A stretch of DNA of 42,541 nucleotides from Colwellia sp. D2M02 (GCF_018860755.1 NZ_JAHKPW010000021.1:1-42541); one strand, 5' to 3'. Positions 1 through 9,586 are shown, numbered from the stretch's first letter. Notes: a model not told the origin generated them from the letters alone. Made by a program: numbers and translations.

Positions 1-114
1 ATGTAGCGTTACCTAAAAGGCGATAACGCAGTAAAAATGACCTACAAACGCTGCCCTAAGGATTCCGCTAGATACTATTTGGTTATTATTCCTTGCAATG
101 ACAAAGAGACTAAT

Positions 115-849
115 ATGAACACCAAGCTCACCGTAATAACACCTGTTCTAAATGGTATTAACACCATTGCTGATTGCATAGCCTCAGTTAAAGCTCAAAA
201 TTACAAGTATATAGAACATATTATTATTGATGGAAACTCCACTGATGGCACCGTAGCTTTTGTTTTATCACAAGGGCTTAGATGTGTAAGTGAAAATGAC
301 ACGGGTGTTTATGACGCTTTTAATAAAGGGATACTCATGGCTGATGGTGATGTTATACATATATTAAATGCCGATGATTGCTATGCACATGAGCAAGTCG
401 TTAGCAATGTTATGGCGACCATAACACAAGAAGAGTCTGACTTATGTCATGGTTACATTCATCAGGTTAACAGCCAAGGGAATGTAGTAAAACGCGTTGG
501 TAAGCAATTAACTAAGAATGAATTATTACAAAAAATGCGAATTGCCCACCCCTCCGTTTTTGTGAGAAAGTCGGTTTATGATAACTACGGTCGCTTTAGC
601 CAAGGCTTTAAAGTAGCTGGCGATCATGAGTTTCTTTTGCGTGTTTGGTCTAAAGTACGTATCAGCTTTATTCCTGAGGTTTTAGTTAACATGCGCTTAG
701 GTGGATTAAGCAACTCGCAAGTAAGTTTAAGTTATCGTGAATCTATGGCTGCTGCGCTAATACACGGTGCAAATCCTTTAAATGCTTTAGCAAGATATTA
801 CCTTGAGCTGTTAAAAAATAAGTTACTCAGCTTTCGGTCCATAAAATAA
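115..849 (+). CDS. Glycosyltransferase family 2
   Basis: This is a cytoplasmic GT-A fold sugar transferase that probably adds one residue to the lipid-linked EPS repeat unit. The N-terminus reads LTVITPVLNGINTIADCI, followed by IIIDGNSTDGT, the usual GT2 nucleotide-binding start. A DxD-like LNADDCY follows about 85 residues in, and a GDHEFLLRVW segment occupies the place of the catalytic region. The frame is open from 37, but the ATG at 115 is chosen because the GT2 fold starts directly after it and an AAAGAGA stretch lies upstream. The extra 26 codons resemble no domain. The length of 244 residues suits small WcaA/WcaE-like enzymes. The next gene follows after 17 bp in the same orientation. 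The donor and acceptor sugars cannot be read from the sequence. Confidence 0.85.
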   Translation: MNTKLTVITPVLNGINTIADCIASVKAQNYKYIEHIIIDGNSTDGTVAFVLSQGLRCVSENDTGVYDAFNKGILMADGDVIHILNADDCYAHEQVVSNVMATITQEESDLCHGYIHQVNSQGNVVKRVGKQLTKNELLQKMRIAHPSVFVRKSVYDNYGRFSQGFKVAGDHEFLLRVWSKVRISFIPEVLVNMRLGGLSNSQVSLSYRESMAAALIHGANPLNALARYYLELLKNKLLSFRSIK

Positions 850-866
850 TGAGTGAGTATTAAGCG

Positions 867-1406
867 ATGACATTACGTCCCGTATTATGGGGGTTTAGAA
901 CATTAATAATCCTGTGCTACTTAAAAATATTTCATCAAGCAAAGGGTTGGAAGTACTTTTTTGGCTCCTGGAATAACTTTAGATGCACACAAGGTAAGCT
1001 GAAGCTTTCAGGCGGAATATGGATTGAATCACTGGCGTTATGTCATTGCGCTGGCGGCAACATTTCCATAGGGAAACGAACCTTCATTAACCGTTTTGCA
1101 AGTATTGTCAGTAGAGGAAATATTATAATTGGCGATGATGTGCTTATTGGCGATCATGTATCTATTTATGATCATGATCACCGTTTGTCTAATTTACCTA
1201 CCACTTACGGACAGCAAGGTTTTGTTTCAGCTGAAATACATATTGCCAATAATGTATGGATTGGCTGCCACAGTACAATATTAAAAGGGGTAAATATTGG
1301 TGAAAACAGCGTTATTGGTGCAAGCTCAGTAGTAACAAAGTCAGTGCCTGAAAACGAGCTTTGGGCTGGTTCGCCAGCCAAGTTTATAAAAAAAATAGCG
1401 AACTAA
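867..1406 (+). CDS. WcaF-like hexapeptide-repeat O-acyltransferase
   Basis: The 179-residue protein has the left-handed beta-helix of hexapeptide transferases. Repeats such as [24 protein letters not shown] and [28 protein letters not shown] run from about residue 70 to 160. A YDHDHRL segment carries the probable catalytic histidine, and the protein ends with the common [14 protein letters not shown] tail. This pattern matches WcaF and related acetyltransferases that acetylate sugars of colanic acid-type polysaccharides, using acetyl-CoA. It lies between a glycosyltransferase and a sulfotransferase, so it probably decorates the EPS repeat unit. The acyl group and target sugar are inferred. 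The ribosome binding site is weak, but the start is the only one that includes the N-terminal hydrophobic segment. Confidence 0.85.
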   Translation: MTLRPVLWGFRTLIILCYLKIFHQAKGWKYFFGSWNNFRCTQGKLKLSGGIWIESLALCHCAGGNISIGKRTFINRFASIVSRGNIIIGDDVLIGDHVSIYDHDHRLSNLPTTYGQQGFVSAEIHIANNVWIGCHSTILKGVNIGENSVIGASSVVTKSVPENELWAGSPAKFIKKIAN

Positions 1407-1466
1407 CCAAAGCGCTAGTTTTAAAACGAATATTAACCCGAATTTAACAGAAATAAGATTAATAAT

Positions 1467-2462
1467 ATGACGCCAGTATTTATATTTTCTACCCCTAGAG
1501 CAGGTTCCACTCTGCTACAAAGAATACTTGCTTGTCATGAAAAAATAGCGACTAGCCCTGAACCATGGATTTTACTCCCGTTACTGTCAATGACAAAAAG
1601 CAGCTCAGCTTGTCATACTTATACCTCAAGTTACTCCGTTGACACCTGTGCAAAAGCCATTAAAAGCTTCACCAGTAACATCAATCAAGTAGCGGATAAA
1701 AATAACTCCGCGCATTACCAAAAGCTACTTGAAAACTTTGTATTATCACTATACCAAGCAGCCTCAGAAAATAATGAATACTTTTTTGTTGATAAAACCC
1801 CTCGTTATTACTACATCGTTAATGAAATTATTAAGTTACTTCCCCATGCAAAATTTATTTTTTTATTCAGAAACCCACTGCAAACATACGCCTCAGTACT
1901 AACAACATGGAATAATAATAATTTCTTCAAGTTGTATAGAAATAAAGATGATTTATACCTCGCCCCCAAGTTATTATCGAGTGCTTATAAAAAGCATCAA
2001 AACCAGTCTATTGCTATCAATTACGATGATTTAGTCACTAATACTTCCGTAACTCTCAAGCAAGTTTTTGAATACCTTAACATTGCAGAATTAGCTCCCG
2101 AGAAACTCTGTTTAACAGAACAAAGATTTGCTCCTAATGAGATGGGTGACCCCACAGGACAATACAAATATAAAGAAGTAAGCGCTAACTCCATTAATAA
2201 TTGGCAAGAAATAATAAATAACCCTGTACGAAAATGGTATATGAAGCGCTACCTAACTCACTTAGGTGAAAACGTTGCACAACACTACGGTTATTCAACG
2301 CAAGCATTACAACAGCAAGTAGACTCTCTCCCCACTCAAAACAATGCCGGATTACTTTCTGATCTACTTGGTATTATTTATCATAACTTAGTTTGCAAGT
2401 TGAAATTAAACTTAATATTTTCAAAAAAGCACAACCAACGTAATAGCGGCTTTTATGACTAA
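1467..2462 (+). CDS. Sulfotransferase family protein (EPS cluster)
   Basis: The 331-residue protein opens with FIFSTPRAGSTLLQRIL, the 5'-phosphosulfate-binding loop of PAPS-dependent sulfotransferases. Around residue 130 it has AKFIFLFRNPLQTYASVL, the 3'-phosphate-binding segment with its conserved Arg and Ser. A third segment, GDPTGQYKYKEVSANSINNW, fits the late conserved region where a Lys/Trp-containing stretch closes over the cofactor. Such enzymes move sulfate from PAPS to a hydroxyl. In this setting the acceptor is probably a sugar of the EPS. It overlaps the next gene by 8 bp if the upstream start of that gene is used, which suggests coupled translation. It is the first of two sulfotransferase-fold proteins in the cluster. 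The substrate is an inference from context. Confidence 0.85.
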   Translation: MTPVFIFSTPRAGSTLLQRILACHEKIATSPEPWILLPLLSMTKSSSACHTYTSSYSVDTCAKAIKSFTSNINQVADKNNSAHYQKLLENFVLSLYQAASENNEYFFVDKTPRYYYIVNEIIKLLPHAKFIFLFRNPLQTYASVLTTWNNNNFFKLYRNKDDLYLAPKLLSSAYKKHQNQSIAINYDDLVTNTSVTLKQVFEYLNIAELAPEKLCLTEQRFAPNEMGDPTGQYKYKEVSANSINNWQEIINNPVRKWYMKRYLTHLGENVAQHYGYSTQALQQQVDSLPTQNNAGLLSDLLGIIYHNLVCKLKLNLIFSKKHNQRNSGFYD

Positions 2463-3687
2463 GAGCACTCCTCAGGTAGAAACACCTATAGTTACTAAAC
2501 CAAGTAAAGTGATGAGAATACTATTTTGTCATAATTATTACCAACAAGGTGGCGGAGAAGATGTCGCTTTAGAAAATGAAATGGCCTTACTTAAAAAGCA
2601 GGGTCACGATGTGCAACTTTATAGCGTGTCGAACCGTCAAATAGTGAGTTTTTGGCAAAAGTTACACGTCAGTTTTCACCTTACTTACTCAAGGTACTAC
2701 AAGACAGAGTTTACAAAGTTTATTCAAGACTTTAAGCCTGATGTGATTCATGTACATAATTTTTTTCCACTACTCACGCCTGCAATATTTGATGCTTGTT
2801 ATGAACAGAACATCCCTGTTGTACATACCTTGCATAACTATCGACTATTATGTCCTAGCGCTACGCTGTTTATTCAAGGTACAAACAACCAAGAAAGCAT
2901 TACCAAAAGCGCCTATGCCGTAGTAAAGCATAGGCCTTATAAAAACTCCTTCTTGGGTACTTTCATCCTTGCTAGAGCCATTGAAAAGTATAAAAAATCA
3001 CGCATCTGGTTTACAAAAGTAAATCATTTTATCGCCCCTTCTTCTTGCTTAAAAAACATTTACGTTAATGCTGGTTTCTCCGCAGAAAGCATAACCGTAA
3101 AACCTCATTTTATAGACCCTATTGAAACACCTATAACATCATCGACACGTACTGATAAATATGCCGTATTTATTGGCAGGCTTACACGCGAAAAAGGTAT
3201 AGAGCTACTATTAGAGAGTTGGCGTGAAAATGACATTGAGCTACGTGTTTATGGTGCTGGCCCACTCACTTATAAAGTAGGCGCTAAAAAACAAAAAAAC
3301 ATTCGCTATATGGGTGAGGTCAGTAAAGAGCAAGTATTACAAGCGCTGGCCACTAGCCAATATTTAATCATGCCAACATTATGGCAAGAGCCCTTTGGTT
3401 TTGTGGTTATTGAGGCATTCTCACAAGGTATTCCTGTGATTGCCAGCAACATTGGGGCTATGCCTGAGCTAATTAAACACCATAAAAACGGTTTATTGTT
3501 CAAAGCAAATAACCGTAATGAATTGCAAAATCAAATAGATGTAATGAAAAATATTGAAAAACGCGATAATATGGCACAACAAGCGCAACTCGACTTTAAC
3601 CAAAAATATAGCGCGCAAGTAAATTACCCACAACTGCTTTCTATATATCAAAGTGTGATTGCTAGGAAACCACAACGTGCTAACTAA
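2455..3687 (+). CDS. Glycosyltransferase family 4 (GT-B fold)
   Basis: This is a retaining GT-B transferase. The N-terminal acceptor domain begins with MRILFCHNYYQQGGGEDVA, and a VIHVHNFFPLLTPAIF segment follows. The C-terminal donor domain has FIGRLTREKGIELLLESW and then EPFGFVVIEAFSQGIPVIAS, the E-x7-E nucleotide-sugar motif. Two starts are possible. The ATG at 2455 overlaps the sulfotransferase gene by 8 bp. The ATG at 2512 would begin exactly at MRILFCHN, where most family members start. The 19 extra residues look like unstructured filler, so 2512 is a serious alternative. Its 3' end overlaps the following GT26 gene by about 11 bp. It probably adds one sugar of the EPS repeat unit at the cytoplasmic face of the inner membrane. 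Confidence 0.85.
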   Translation: MTKSTPQVETPIVTKPSKVMRILFCHNYYQQGGGEDVALENEMALLKKQGHDVQLYSVSNRQIVSFWQKLHVSFHLTYSRYYKTEFTKFIQDFKPDVIHVHNFFPLLTPAIFDACYEQNIPVVHTLHNYRLLCPSATLFIQGTNNQESITKSAYAVVKHRPYKNSFLGTFILARAIEKYKKSRIWFTKVNHFIAPSSCLKNIYVNAGFSAESITVKPHFIDPIETPITSSTRTDKYAVFIGRLTREKGIELLLESWRENDIELRVYGAGPLTYKVGAKKQKNIRYMGEVSKEQVLQALATSQYLIMPTLWQEPFGFVVIEAFSQGIPVIASNIGAMPELIKHHKNGLLFKANNRNELQNQIDVMKNIEKRDNMAQQAQLDFNQKYSAQVNYPQLLSIYQSVIARKPQRAN

Positions 3688-4489
3688 AAGTAACATTTTA
3701 TCGCTCAGCGTAAATGTCATAAATATTTCCCAAGCGGTTGAGCATATTATAACGCTCGCCGTTAAAAAGTCAGCCGCTTACGTTTGTGTCTCGAATGTGC
3801 ATATGTGCATGGAAGCCTTTGACGATATAAGCTTTCAACATATCATTAACAATGCTGACTTAATTGTTGCTGATGGTAGGCCTATTTATTGGGCACAAAA
3901 AATATTAGGCCACAAGCAAGCACAACAAGTACGAGGCCAAGACTTAATGACTGAACTTTGTGCATACAGCGCTGATAAAAAATTAAATATAGGTCTTTAT
4001 GGCGGGAGTTGCGATAAGGTATTAACTAAGGTTATTCACGAGCTAAAACAACAGTTTCCTAATATCCGCATTACTTATTATTTCTCGCCGCCATTTCCTG
4101 AGCTTGCTGAGTCTAATGCGGCAAAAAAATCAGGTATTAATGCCGAGTTAAGTCGTGATACAGACCAGCAATTAAATGCCACTGTAATCGACAATATCAA
4201 TAACGCAAACGTCGACATATTATTTGTAGGTATTGGTTGCCCAAAACAAGAACGTTGGATGGCTGAAAACTCCGTAAAAACATCCTGTGTTATGCTAGGT
4301 GTTGGCGCTGCTTTTGACTTTATTGCAAGAGAGAAAAAACACGCGCCTAAGTGGATGCAACAGTCGGGGCTGGAATGGTTCTATCGTTTACTAGCAGAGC
4401 CTAAGCGTTTAGCGGGTAGATACCTAAAGCAAAACCCCAGATTTGTTTACCATTTTTTAAAGCAATTATTGAATAAAAGCATACAATAA
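3677..4489 (+). CDS. WecG/TagA/CpsF family glycosyltransferase (GT26), copy 1
   Basis: GT26 enzymes usually transfer the second sugar (for example ManNAc or ManNAcA) onto an undecaprenyl-diphosphate-linked sugar. Diagnostic segments are LIVADGRPIYWAQKILG, VRGQDLM, VGIGCPKQERWM and APKWMQQSGLEWFYRLLAEP. The GTG at 3677 is preferred because AGGA lies 9 bp upstream. A TTG at 3659 would add six residues. The start lies inside the end of the preceding GT4 gene, so the two are probably coupled. At about 270 residues it is a little longer than the second GT26 protein at 10857, because of an insert around residues 135-150 (after SPPFPELAESNAAKKSGINA). Two paralogues in one EPS cluster imply two distinct acceptor or donor steps, unless one is redundant. 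Confidence 0.87.
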   Translation: MLTKSNILSLSVNVINISQAVEHIITLAVKKSAAYVCVSNVHMCMEAFDDISFQHIINNADLIVADGRPIYWAQKILGHKQAQQVRGQDLMTELCAYSADKKLNIGLYGGSCDKVLTKVIHELKQQFPNIRITYYFSPPFPELAESNAAKKSGINAELSRDTDQQLNATVIDNINNANVDILFVGIGCPKQERWMAENSVKTSCVMLGVGAAFDFIAREKKHAPKWMQQSGLEWFYRLLAEPKRLAGRYLKQNPRFVYHFLKQLLNKSIQ

Positions 4490-4511
4490 CACTCTTTTTG
4501 GATGATGAACC

Positions 4512-5813
4512 TTGAAAATTAAAGTAACTCCAACGCCACTAAAAGCAATAATTGCCTTGTTGATATTGGTTGCTCAGTCTTTTATTCAAAAGTTAGCAAT
4601 ATCAGAAAGCATCTCATTTTTAAAAATTATTGATGAGCTAGTGGTGCTCTACTGTATTCCTTTTGCAATAAGAGTAGGCTTTCGTTTATTCCATCAAAGT
4701 AAAGTATTTAAAGGTTTCTTCTTTCTAATAAGTATCTATTGGTTATTTGCCATAACTTCATCATTATTCGGTATAGGTAGTATTGCTCAAGCACTTTATC
4801 AGTTTGTACTCGACTCAAAATACATTATTGTTTTTCTTTATTGCTATGGTGCATATCGCGAAGGCATTAGTGAACTTTACTTAAGTCGATTTTTCAAAAT
4901 AATGGTGCTTGTTAACGTTCCTTTTGTATTGCTACAGTTATTAGCTCCTTCCGCTTACGATGCTATATTTCCAACTGGCGCGCATCACGGATCATTTTTT
5001 ACCACTAGCGGCGATGCATTAACAAGAACAGCAGGAATATTTTGGTTTACGGGAACACTAGCTTTCTTTTCGTCATTAGCCTCTGGTTTTTTCTTAATAA
5101 ATATATGGAAGGGAAATGCAAAAAAATCTAATTACCTTTATTTAGCATTGTCATTACTACTTTTAATATCAACCTTATCACGCGGTGAAATAGGTGCGTT
5201 TATCTTAGCCATTGCTGCAACCTACATATTCTTTATTTCGAGTCAGAAAATCAGGCATATCAATTTAATATTCATTATTGCTATTTTAACCTCTCTAATC
5301 TTAAACAATATGGATATGATTAGGATATCACTAGAGGAAATAGGCTTTTCGCAAACAGGTGCAGGATTAACCCCTTCTCCCAGAGCTCAAATGATGTCAT
5401 CAGCAATCAGCGAGGCCAATGAAAATTTCCCTTTAGGCGCAGGACTGGGAACTTTAGGCGGACAAGCGGCGGTTGTATACGATAGCGATCTTTTTTATAA
5501 ACATGGTTTTCAGTACCTATGGTATTTTCATCAAGGATTATTTCTAACGGACACTTATTGGCCTAAAGTTTTTGCAGAGTCGGGTTGGTTAGGGATGCTA
5601 TTTTTATTGTTAAGTTATTTGTATTATCCTTTAAAGTGTTTACGTTCTTCAATACACCTTAATTTTGCAGGCATTTTTAGTTTCTTTACTATGACGGTAA
5701 TGTTAATTAATAGCTTCTCGGCTCCGGTTTATAACTCACCTCTTCTTATTTTTATGGTGATTTTCATAGTAAGATTTGAGAGTAAAAGTAAAAAGCAAAA
5801 TAAACTATTATGA
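4512..5813 (+). CDS. Wzy/O-antigen ligase-like polysaccharide polymerase
   Basis: This is an integral membrane protein of 433 residues with about ten to twelve hydrophobic segments. A longer periplasmic stretch around residues 275-350 contains the SPRAQMMSSAISEANENFPLG region typical of Wzy_C-type proteins. The LLISTLSRGEIGAFILAI segment carries the S-R-G signature of the O-antigen ligase/polymerase superfamily. The likely role is to join repeat units on the periplasmic side of the inner membrane. The start is TTG: the two nearby ATGs at 4502 and 4505 run into a stop within a few codons, and GGA lies about 9 bp upstream of the TTG. The gene ends in an ATGA overlap with the next membrane protein. 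A WaaL-type ligase role cannot be excluded from sequence alone. Confidence 0.8.
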   Translation: MKIKVTPTPLKAIIALLILVAQSFIQKLAISESISFLKIIDELVVLYCIPFAIRVGFRLFHQSKVFKGFFFLISIYWLFAITSSLFGIGSIAQALYQFVLDSKYIIVFLYCYGAYREGISELYLSRFFKIMVLVNVPFVLLQLLAPSAYDAIFPTGAHHGSFFTTSGDALTRTAGIFWFTGTLAFFSSLASGFFLINIWKGNAKKSNYLYLALSLLLLISTLSRGEIGAFILAIAATYIFFISSQKIRHINLIFIIAILTSLILNNMDMIRISLEEIGFSQTGAGLTPSPRAQMMSSAISEANENFPLGAGLGTLGGQAAVVYDSDLFYKHGFQYLWYFHQGLFLTDTYWPKVFAESGWLGMLFLLLSYLYYPLKCLRSSIHLNFAGIFSFFTMTVMLINSFSAPVYNSPLLIFMVIFIVRFESKSKKQNKLL

Positions 5814-7003
5814 CAAATAAATTAACACAACTAATTCACAACGAAAAATTAGTCCGTATAAGCAATAAGTTCTTCGCGTTAGTTTCAGTAGGGTTTCCTG
5901 GAGGATATAAGTTTTTTGTCATCCTCCTTATAACCACTTTTGCTAGCTCCTCTGTTGCTAATGATTTCTCTAAACTCTTTTTTTGGGTAGCATTACTATA
6001 TACTTTTTCCGGCTTACCAATAGTAACTCTTCTTGTGTCCTCTCAATATGTCATAACGGTTAGAGATCAGCTTTTATTAGTTTCAACATCCAGTTTAATT
6101 GGTTATTTTATCGCTTATTACATAGCTTTAAATCAATATAATGCTAGTGTAAATATTTGTATATTTATCTCAGTGTTATGCCTATCGGCTTATGAAGTAA
6201 TTAAGCGTCATTTCTTAAATGTAGGAAATTTTAAACCTGTATTTATTGCATCCTGCTTCACTATGATTATCACTCTAATATTAGGGGTTATTTTATTTAA
6301 ATTTAACAACTCTGGTTTATTGTTATTTAGCTGTTTTTTATCGTTGCTACTGCCGATGTTATTCTTTCACAGAGCTGAAAGCACTAAACTAACACCATCA
6401 ACTATCTCAAATATAACGATTAATTTTATAAAATACGCTTTATCAAATGCTACGTCTACTTCACTAATGTATGCGGTACCAATTGTGATTGTGGCAGAGG
6501 TAGGTGACTATATTGCAGCAGAATTAGCAATGGTATTCTACTTTTCCACATTGACTTACTTAATCCCACACGTATTATCAGCAAAACATATACCAAATAT
6601 GCGTAAAAATGGCGTTAGCTCAGCTGACGTTAGTGATTTTTTTATCAGTATTTTGAAGTTTATCGTTATAACAATATTAATTGCTCTACCTACATTATAT
6701 TATTTTTATGACCAATGGCTAATTTTCTTCATCCTTTTTAGCGCAATGCAAGTTTCACAGTTAAGCCTCCCTTTCTCCAATATTTTAATGGTAAAAGGGC
6801 TGGCAGGAACACTACTGAAAATCAATATTATATCAACATCTACACTACTGGTTTTTATTGCTATTATTTTTTATGAAACGCCACCTAGCCCATATAGAAT
6901 AGAGCTTTTATTATTAACATTTCTAGGCCTTCAATTTATAAAACTATATTTAGGTTATCTTTTTTCAAAAAACATTATCGGGAGATCTCAAGTCTCGATA
7001 TGA
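5810..7003 (+). CDS. Wzx-like polysaccharide flippase
   Basis: A 397-residue, very hydrophobic protein with roughly eleven or twelve membrane segments and few soluble loops. It has the size and layout of Wzx/MATE-like flippases, which move undecaprenyl-linked repeat units across the inner membrane. No sharp sequence motif identifies it. The call rests on topology, on the N-terminal basic segment followed by VSVGFPGGYKFFVILLITTFA, and on its position directly after the polymerase. The two genes share a 4-bp ATGA overlap and so are probably translated together. It is the only flippase candidate in the cluster, which supports the role. The 156 bp that follow are untranslated and hold two small hairpins. 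Confidence 0.7.
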   Translation: MTNKLTQLIHNEKLVRISNKFFALVSVGFPGGYKFFVILLITTFASSSVANDFSKLFFWVALLYTFSGLPIVTLLVSSQYVITVRDQLLLVSTSSLIGYFIAYYIALNQYNASVNICIFISVLCLSAYEVIKRHFLNVGNFKPVFIASCFTMIITLILGVILFKFNNSGLLLFSCFLSLLLPMLFFHRAESTKLTPSTISNITINFIKYALSNATSTSLMYAVPIVIVAEVGDYIAAELAMVFYFSTLTYLIPHVLSAKHIPNMRKNGVSSADVSDFFISILKFIVITILIALPTLYYFYDQWLIFFILFSAMQVSQLSLPFSNILMVKGLAGTLLKINIISTSTLLVFIAIIFYETPPSPYRIELLLLTFLGLQFIKLYLGYLFSKNIIGRSQVSI

Positions 7004-7016
7004 ATTTTATCATTAG

Positions 7017-7097
7017 AGCATAGCTGTCATAATAACTATGCTTGGGTAGGCATTATCGCTCTTGAAGAATTACGTTTACAACGCCTCGTGAGCGTTG
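7017..7097 (+). other. Untranslated gap with two small hairpins
   Basis: The 156-bp gap between the flippase and the adenylate-forming enzyme gene contains two inverted repeats. One pairs AGCATAG at 7017-7023 with CTATGCT at 7036-7042. The other pairs CAACGC at 7079-7084 with GCGTTG at 7092-7097. Neither is followed by a T-run, so intrinsic termination is unlikely. They may mark an RNA processing point or a weak internal promoter region. Confidence 0.3.
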
Positions 7098-7171
7098 GTA
7101 ACCTTCATAATAATTAACTCTATTTCATGGATTGCTGAATAAAAAAGCATGCTAAAGGTTTGTATTTATTT

Positions 7172-8521
7172 ATGTTTATAGTTAAAAAGTTTACGCTTTT
7201 ATTCCGTTTTCTCTTACTCGATGTTTTTTTCATTAAAAGGCGGATTAACACTCTTGAATTAAGATCTAAATTAGATATAGACGAAATGAATGATTTACAA
7301 AATAGCTTTTTATTAAAATCATTGCATATAGCAAAAAAAAAGTTGGCTGCTTACCATGATTTAAAAGTGCCTACTGAAAGTAGTGAAATAAAAAAATTCA
7401 TTAGTAGTCATTGTCCCGTAATAACTAAAGAGGATTTATTAACTAAACGAAGTCAATATTATCCAAATAAAGGGAAGGCTCACTTTTTACAAATAGTGGG
7501 GAAGTCAAGTGGTACAACAGGTACACCGTTAGAAGTATTTAGATCTTTTGATTCCATACTATGGGAAAACGCTTTCGTTAAAAGGCACTGGCAAAGCCTC
7601 TGTAATGTAAAGACAATCAGAAGAGCAACATTAAGAGGTGATAAAATCGTTGATTCTTCTCAAAACAAAAAACCATATTGGATATACAATAAAATAGAGA
7701 ATCAACTTATATTATCTTCTAGGCACCTTACTAAGGAAACATCTAAAGATTTTATTTCAGTGATCAAGCAATTTAGCCCTGATATTTTACAAGCTTACCC
7801 ATCTACAGCTTTTCAACTTGCTCAATACGTAATTGATAACCAGTTAGTGATTAAAATACCTTACATATTTACAGCCTCTGAAATGCTCTATCCATACCAA
7901 AGAGAAGTAATCGAAAATACAATAGGTCAAGTTTTTGACTTTTATGGCATGGCTGAAAGAGTAGCAATGGCAACAGAGTGTCGTTTCAAAAATTTACACA
8001 TTAACAGTGACTACTCTTATGTCGAAATATTAGATGAGAATAATAACCCAACTGATGAGGAGGGCTTTATTGTAGGAACAACATTGCACAACAGTATAAT
8101 GCCTCTAATACGCTATAAACTGTCTGATCGTACCAAGTGGAAAAAAGGCCTTTGCCAATGTGGCTCCAACTATCCAATGATAGAGCCAATATCAGGAAAA
8201 TTTGAAGATATTATTTATGACACAGAACAACAAGCAATAAGTCCATCATTAATTACCTTTGCTTTTAAGGGAGTTAACAACATAGAGAGATCGCAAGTTG
8301 CACAAATATCTTCTCAAAAATGGGTGATACGGCTTGTCCCAACAAAAAACTATAGGTCGAGTGATGGTTCACAAATACTCAAAAACCTAAAAATGTTTGT
8401 CAGTCATAACATAAATGCAGAAATACAACTTGTAAATGAGATACCCAGAACCGTAGCAGGTAAATATCGCTGGGTTATAAATGAAACAACAACTAAAATC
8501 GAAAGTGAATATAATGTGTAG
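7172..8521 (+). CDS. PaaK/CapK-like adenylate-forming enzyme
   Basis: The protein belongs to the phenylacetate-CoA ligase (PaaK) branch of the AMP-binding superfamily. It shows the ATP-binding loop GKSSGTTGTPLEVFRS at about residues 109-124, the adenylate-binding YGMAERVAMATEC, and MPLIRYKLSDRTKW with the ribose-binding Asp. A CQCGSNYP segment adds a Cys pair. The C-terminal lid NEIPRTVAGKYRWV ends in a Lys near the usual catalytic position. Relatives called CapK occur in many capsule and EPS loci, where the acid they activate is mostly unknown. The role here may be to attach an acyl or amino-acid group to a sugar. The ATG at 7172 is chosen over a TTG at 7160, where the AAAGG stretch sits too close. 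It overlaps the next gene by 8 bp. Confidence 0.75.
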   Translation: MFIVKKFTLLFRFLLLDVFFIKRRINTLELRSKLDIDEMNDLQNSFLLKSLHIAKKKLAAYHDLKVPTESSEIKKFISSHCPVITKEDLLTKRSQYYPNKGKAHFLQIVGKSSGTTGTPLEVFRSFDSILWENAFVKRHWQSLCNVKTIRRATLRGDKIVDSSQNKKPYWIYNKIENQLILSSRHLTKETSKDFISVIKQFSPDILQAYPSTAFQLAQYVIDNQLVIKIPYIFTASEMLYPYQREVIENTIGQVFDFYGMAERVAMATECRFKNLHINSDYSYVEILDENNNPTDEEGFIVGTTLHNSIMPLIRYKLSDRTKWKKGLCQCGSNYPMIEPISGKFEDIIYDTEQQAISPSLITFAFKGVNNIERSQVAQISSQKWVIRLVPTKNYRSSDGSQILKNLKMFVSHNINAEIQLVNEIPRTVAGKYRWVINETTTKIESEYNV

Positions 8522-9584
8522 AGTTAATTTAATGATAAGCACCGACCCAAAAGGGCAAGGTGGTATAGCAACGGTTGTTTCAGGGTACTATGCGGAAGGT
8601 TTAATGACAGATTTATCTTTCATTAAAATTAATACTCACTCTTCGAGTAATAAAACGAAAATATCCGCATTTATTTGGTTTCTGTTTAGTTTAATCAAGC
8701 TAACTTACTATGGAGTGTTTTATAAATTAGGTGTAGCTCATATTCACATGGCATCAAGAGGTAGTTATACACGTAAGTCGATAATTTTACGCATCTGTAA
8801 ATTCTTAGGCGCAAAAACTATCATTCATTTACATGGTGCTGAGTTTGAAGACTTTTATAGCAAGGAATCTTCAGAAAAAAAGCAAATTAAAATACGAGAG
8901 ACTTTTAATTTAGCTGATAAAGTTGTTGTTTTATCAAGCCAATGGCTAAGCTGGATTAACACTATTATTCAGAATAGAAGTAAAGCTTGTATTGTTTACA
9001 ATGCAGTGCCTAAAGTTAAGCTTCCAAAAAGAACAATAAATAACAAAAATATATTATTTTTAGGTCGCTTAGGAAACCGCAAAGGTACTGAAGATTTAAT
9101 TGTTGCCTTCTCAAAAATCTCAATTGAGTTCCCAACTATTGAATTACATCTAGGAGGCGATGGTGATATTCGTTACTACCAAGAAGTATCAAAAAAGTTA
9201 GGTGTTGTTGACCAAGTTAAATTTCTGGGTTGGGTAGCTGGTGATAGTAAGGATGAATGTCTTGCTAATGCAACTATATATTGCTTACCTAGCTACAATG
9301 AAGGTTTTCCCATGGGAGTTTTAGAGGCAATGTCCGCGGGTATTCCAGTAGTTGCTTCCACTGCAGGCGGAATTCCCGATGCTATTACCAATAAAAAAGA
9401 AGGTTTGTTAGTGAAAGCTGGCGATGTTGACGCTCTTACAGAAGCTTTACGCTCTTTGCTCAGTGATGAGAAGTTAAGAGCCCAATATAGTGATGCTGCG
9501 AAAATAAAGTATCAAGAAAATTTCAGCCCTGATGTGATAATTCCGCAATTAAAAAATATTTACAAAGAGCTCTTGGACAAGTAA
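8514..9584 (+). CDS. Glycosyltransferase family 4 (GT-B fold)
   Basis: A retaining GT-B enzyme. The N-terminal domain begins LMISTDPKGQGGIATVVSGYY, with the glycine-rich loop of GT4 enzymes, and continues to IIHLHGAEFEDFY. The donor domain has FLGRLGNRKGTEDLIVAF and EGFPMGVLEAMSAGIPVVAS, the E-x7-E motif, then GGIPDAI. The ATG at 8514 overlaps the end of the preceding gene by 8 bp and has GAAAGTGA upstream. An earlier ATG at 8481 would add 11 residues that do not belong to the fold. The 3' end is 2 bp from the VpsJ-like gene, so the three genes from 7172 to 10753 form one translation-coupled block. Its sugar specificity is unknown. Confidence 0.87.
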   Translation: MCRVNLMISTDPKGQGGIATVVSGYYAEGLMTDLSFIKINTHSSSNKTKISAFIWFLFSLIKLTYYGVFYKLGVAHIHMASRGSYTRKSIILRICKFLGAKTIIHLHGAEFEDFYSKESSEKKQIKIRETFNLADKVVVLSSQWLSWINTIIQNRSKACIVYNAVPKVKLPKRTINNKNILFLGRLGNRKGTEDLIVAFSKISIEFPTIELHLGGDGDIRYYQEVSKKLGVVDQVKFLGWVAGDSKDECLANATIYCLPSYNEGFPMGVLEAMSAGIPVVASTAGGIPDAITNKKEGLLVKAGDVDALTEALRSLLSDEKLRAQYSDAAKIKYQENFSPDVIIPQLKNIYKELLDK

Positions 9585-9586
9585 CC

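Noticed and set aside
1..26. Possible end of an upstream coding frame (VALPKRR then stop at 24-26)
   Set aside because: Only seven codons are visible, so it cannot be told from a chance frame.
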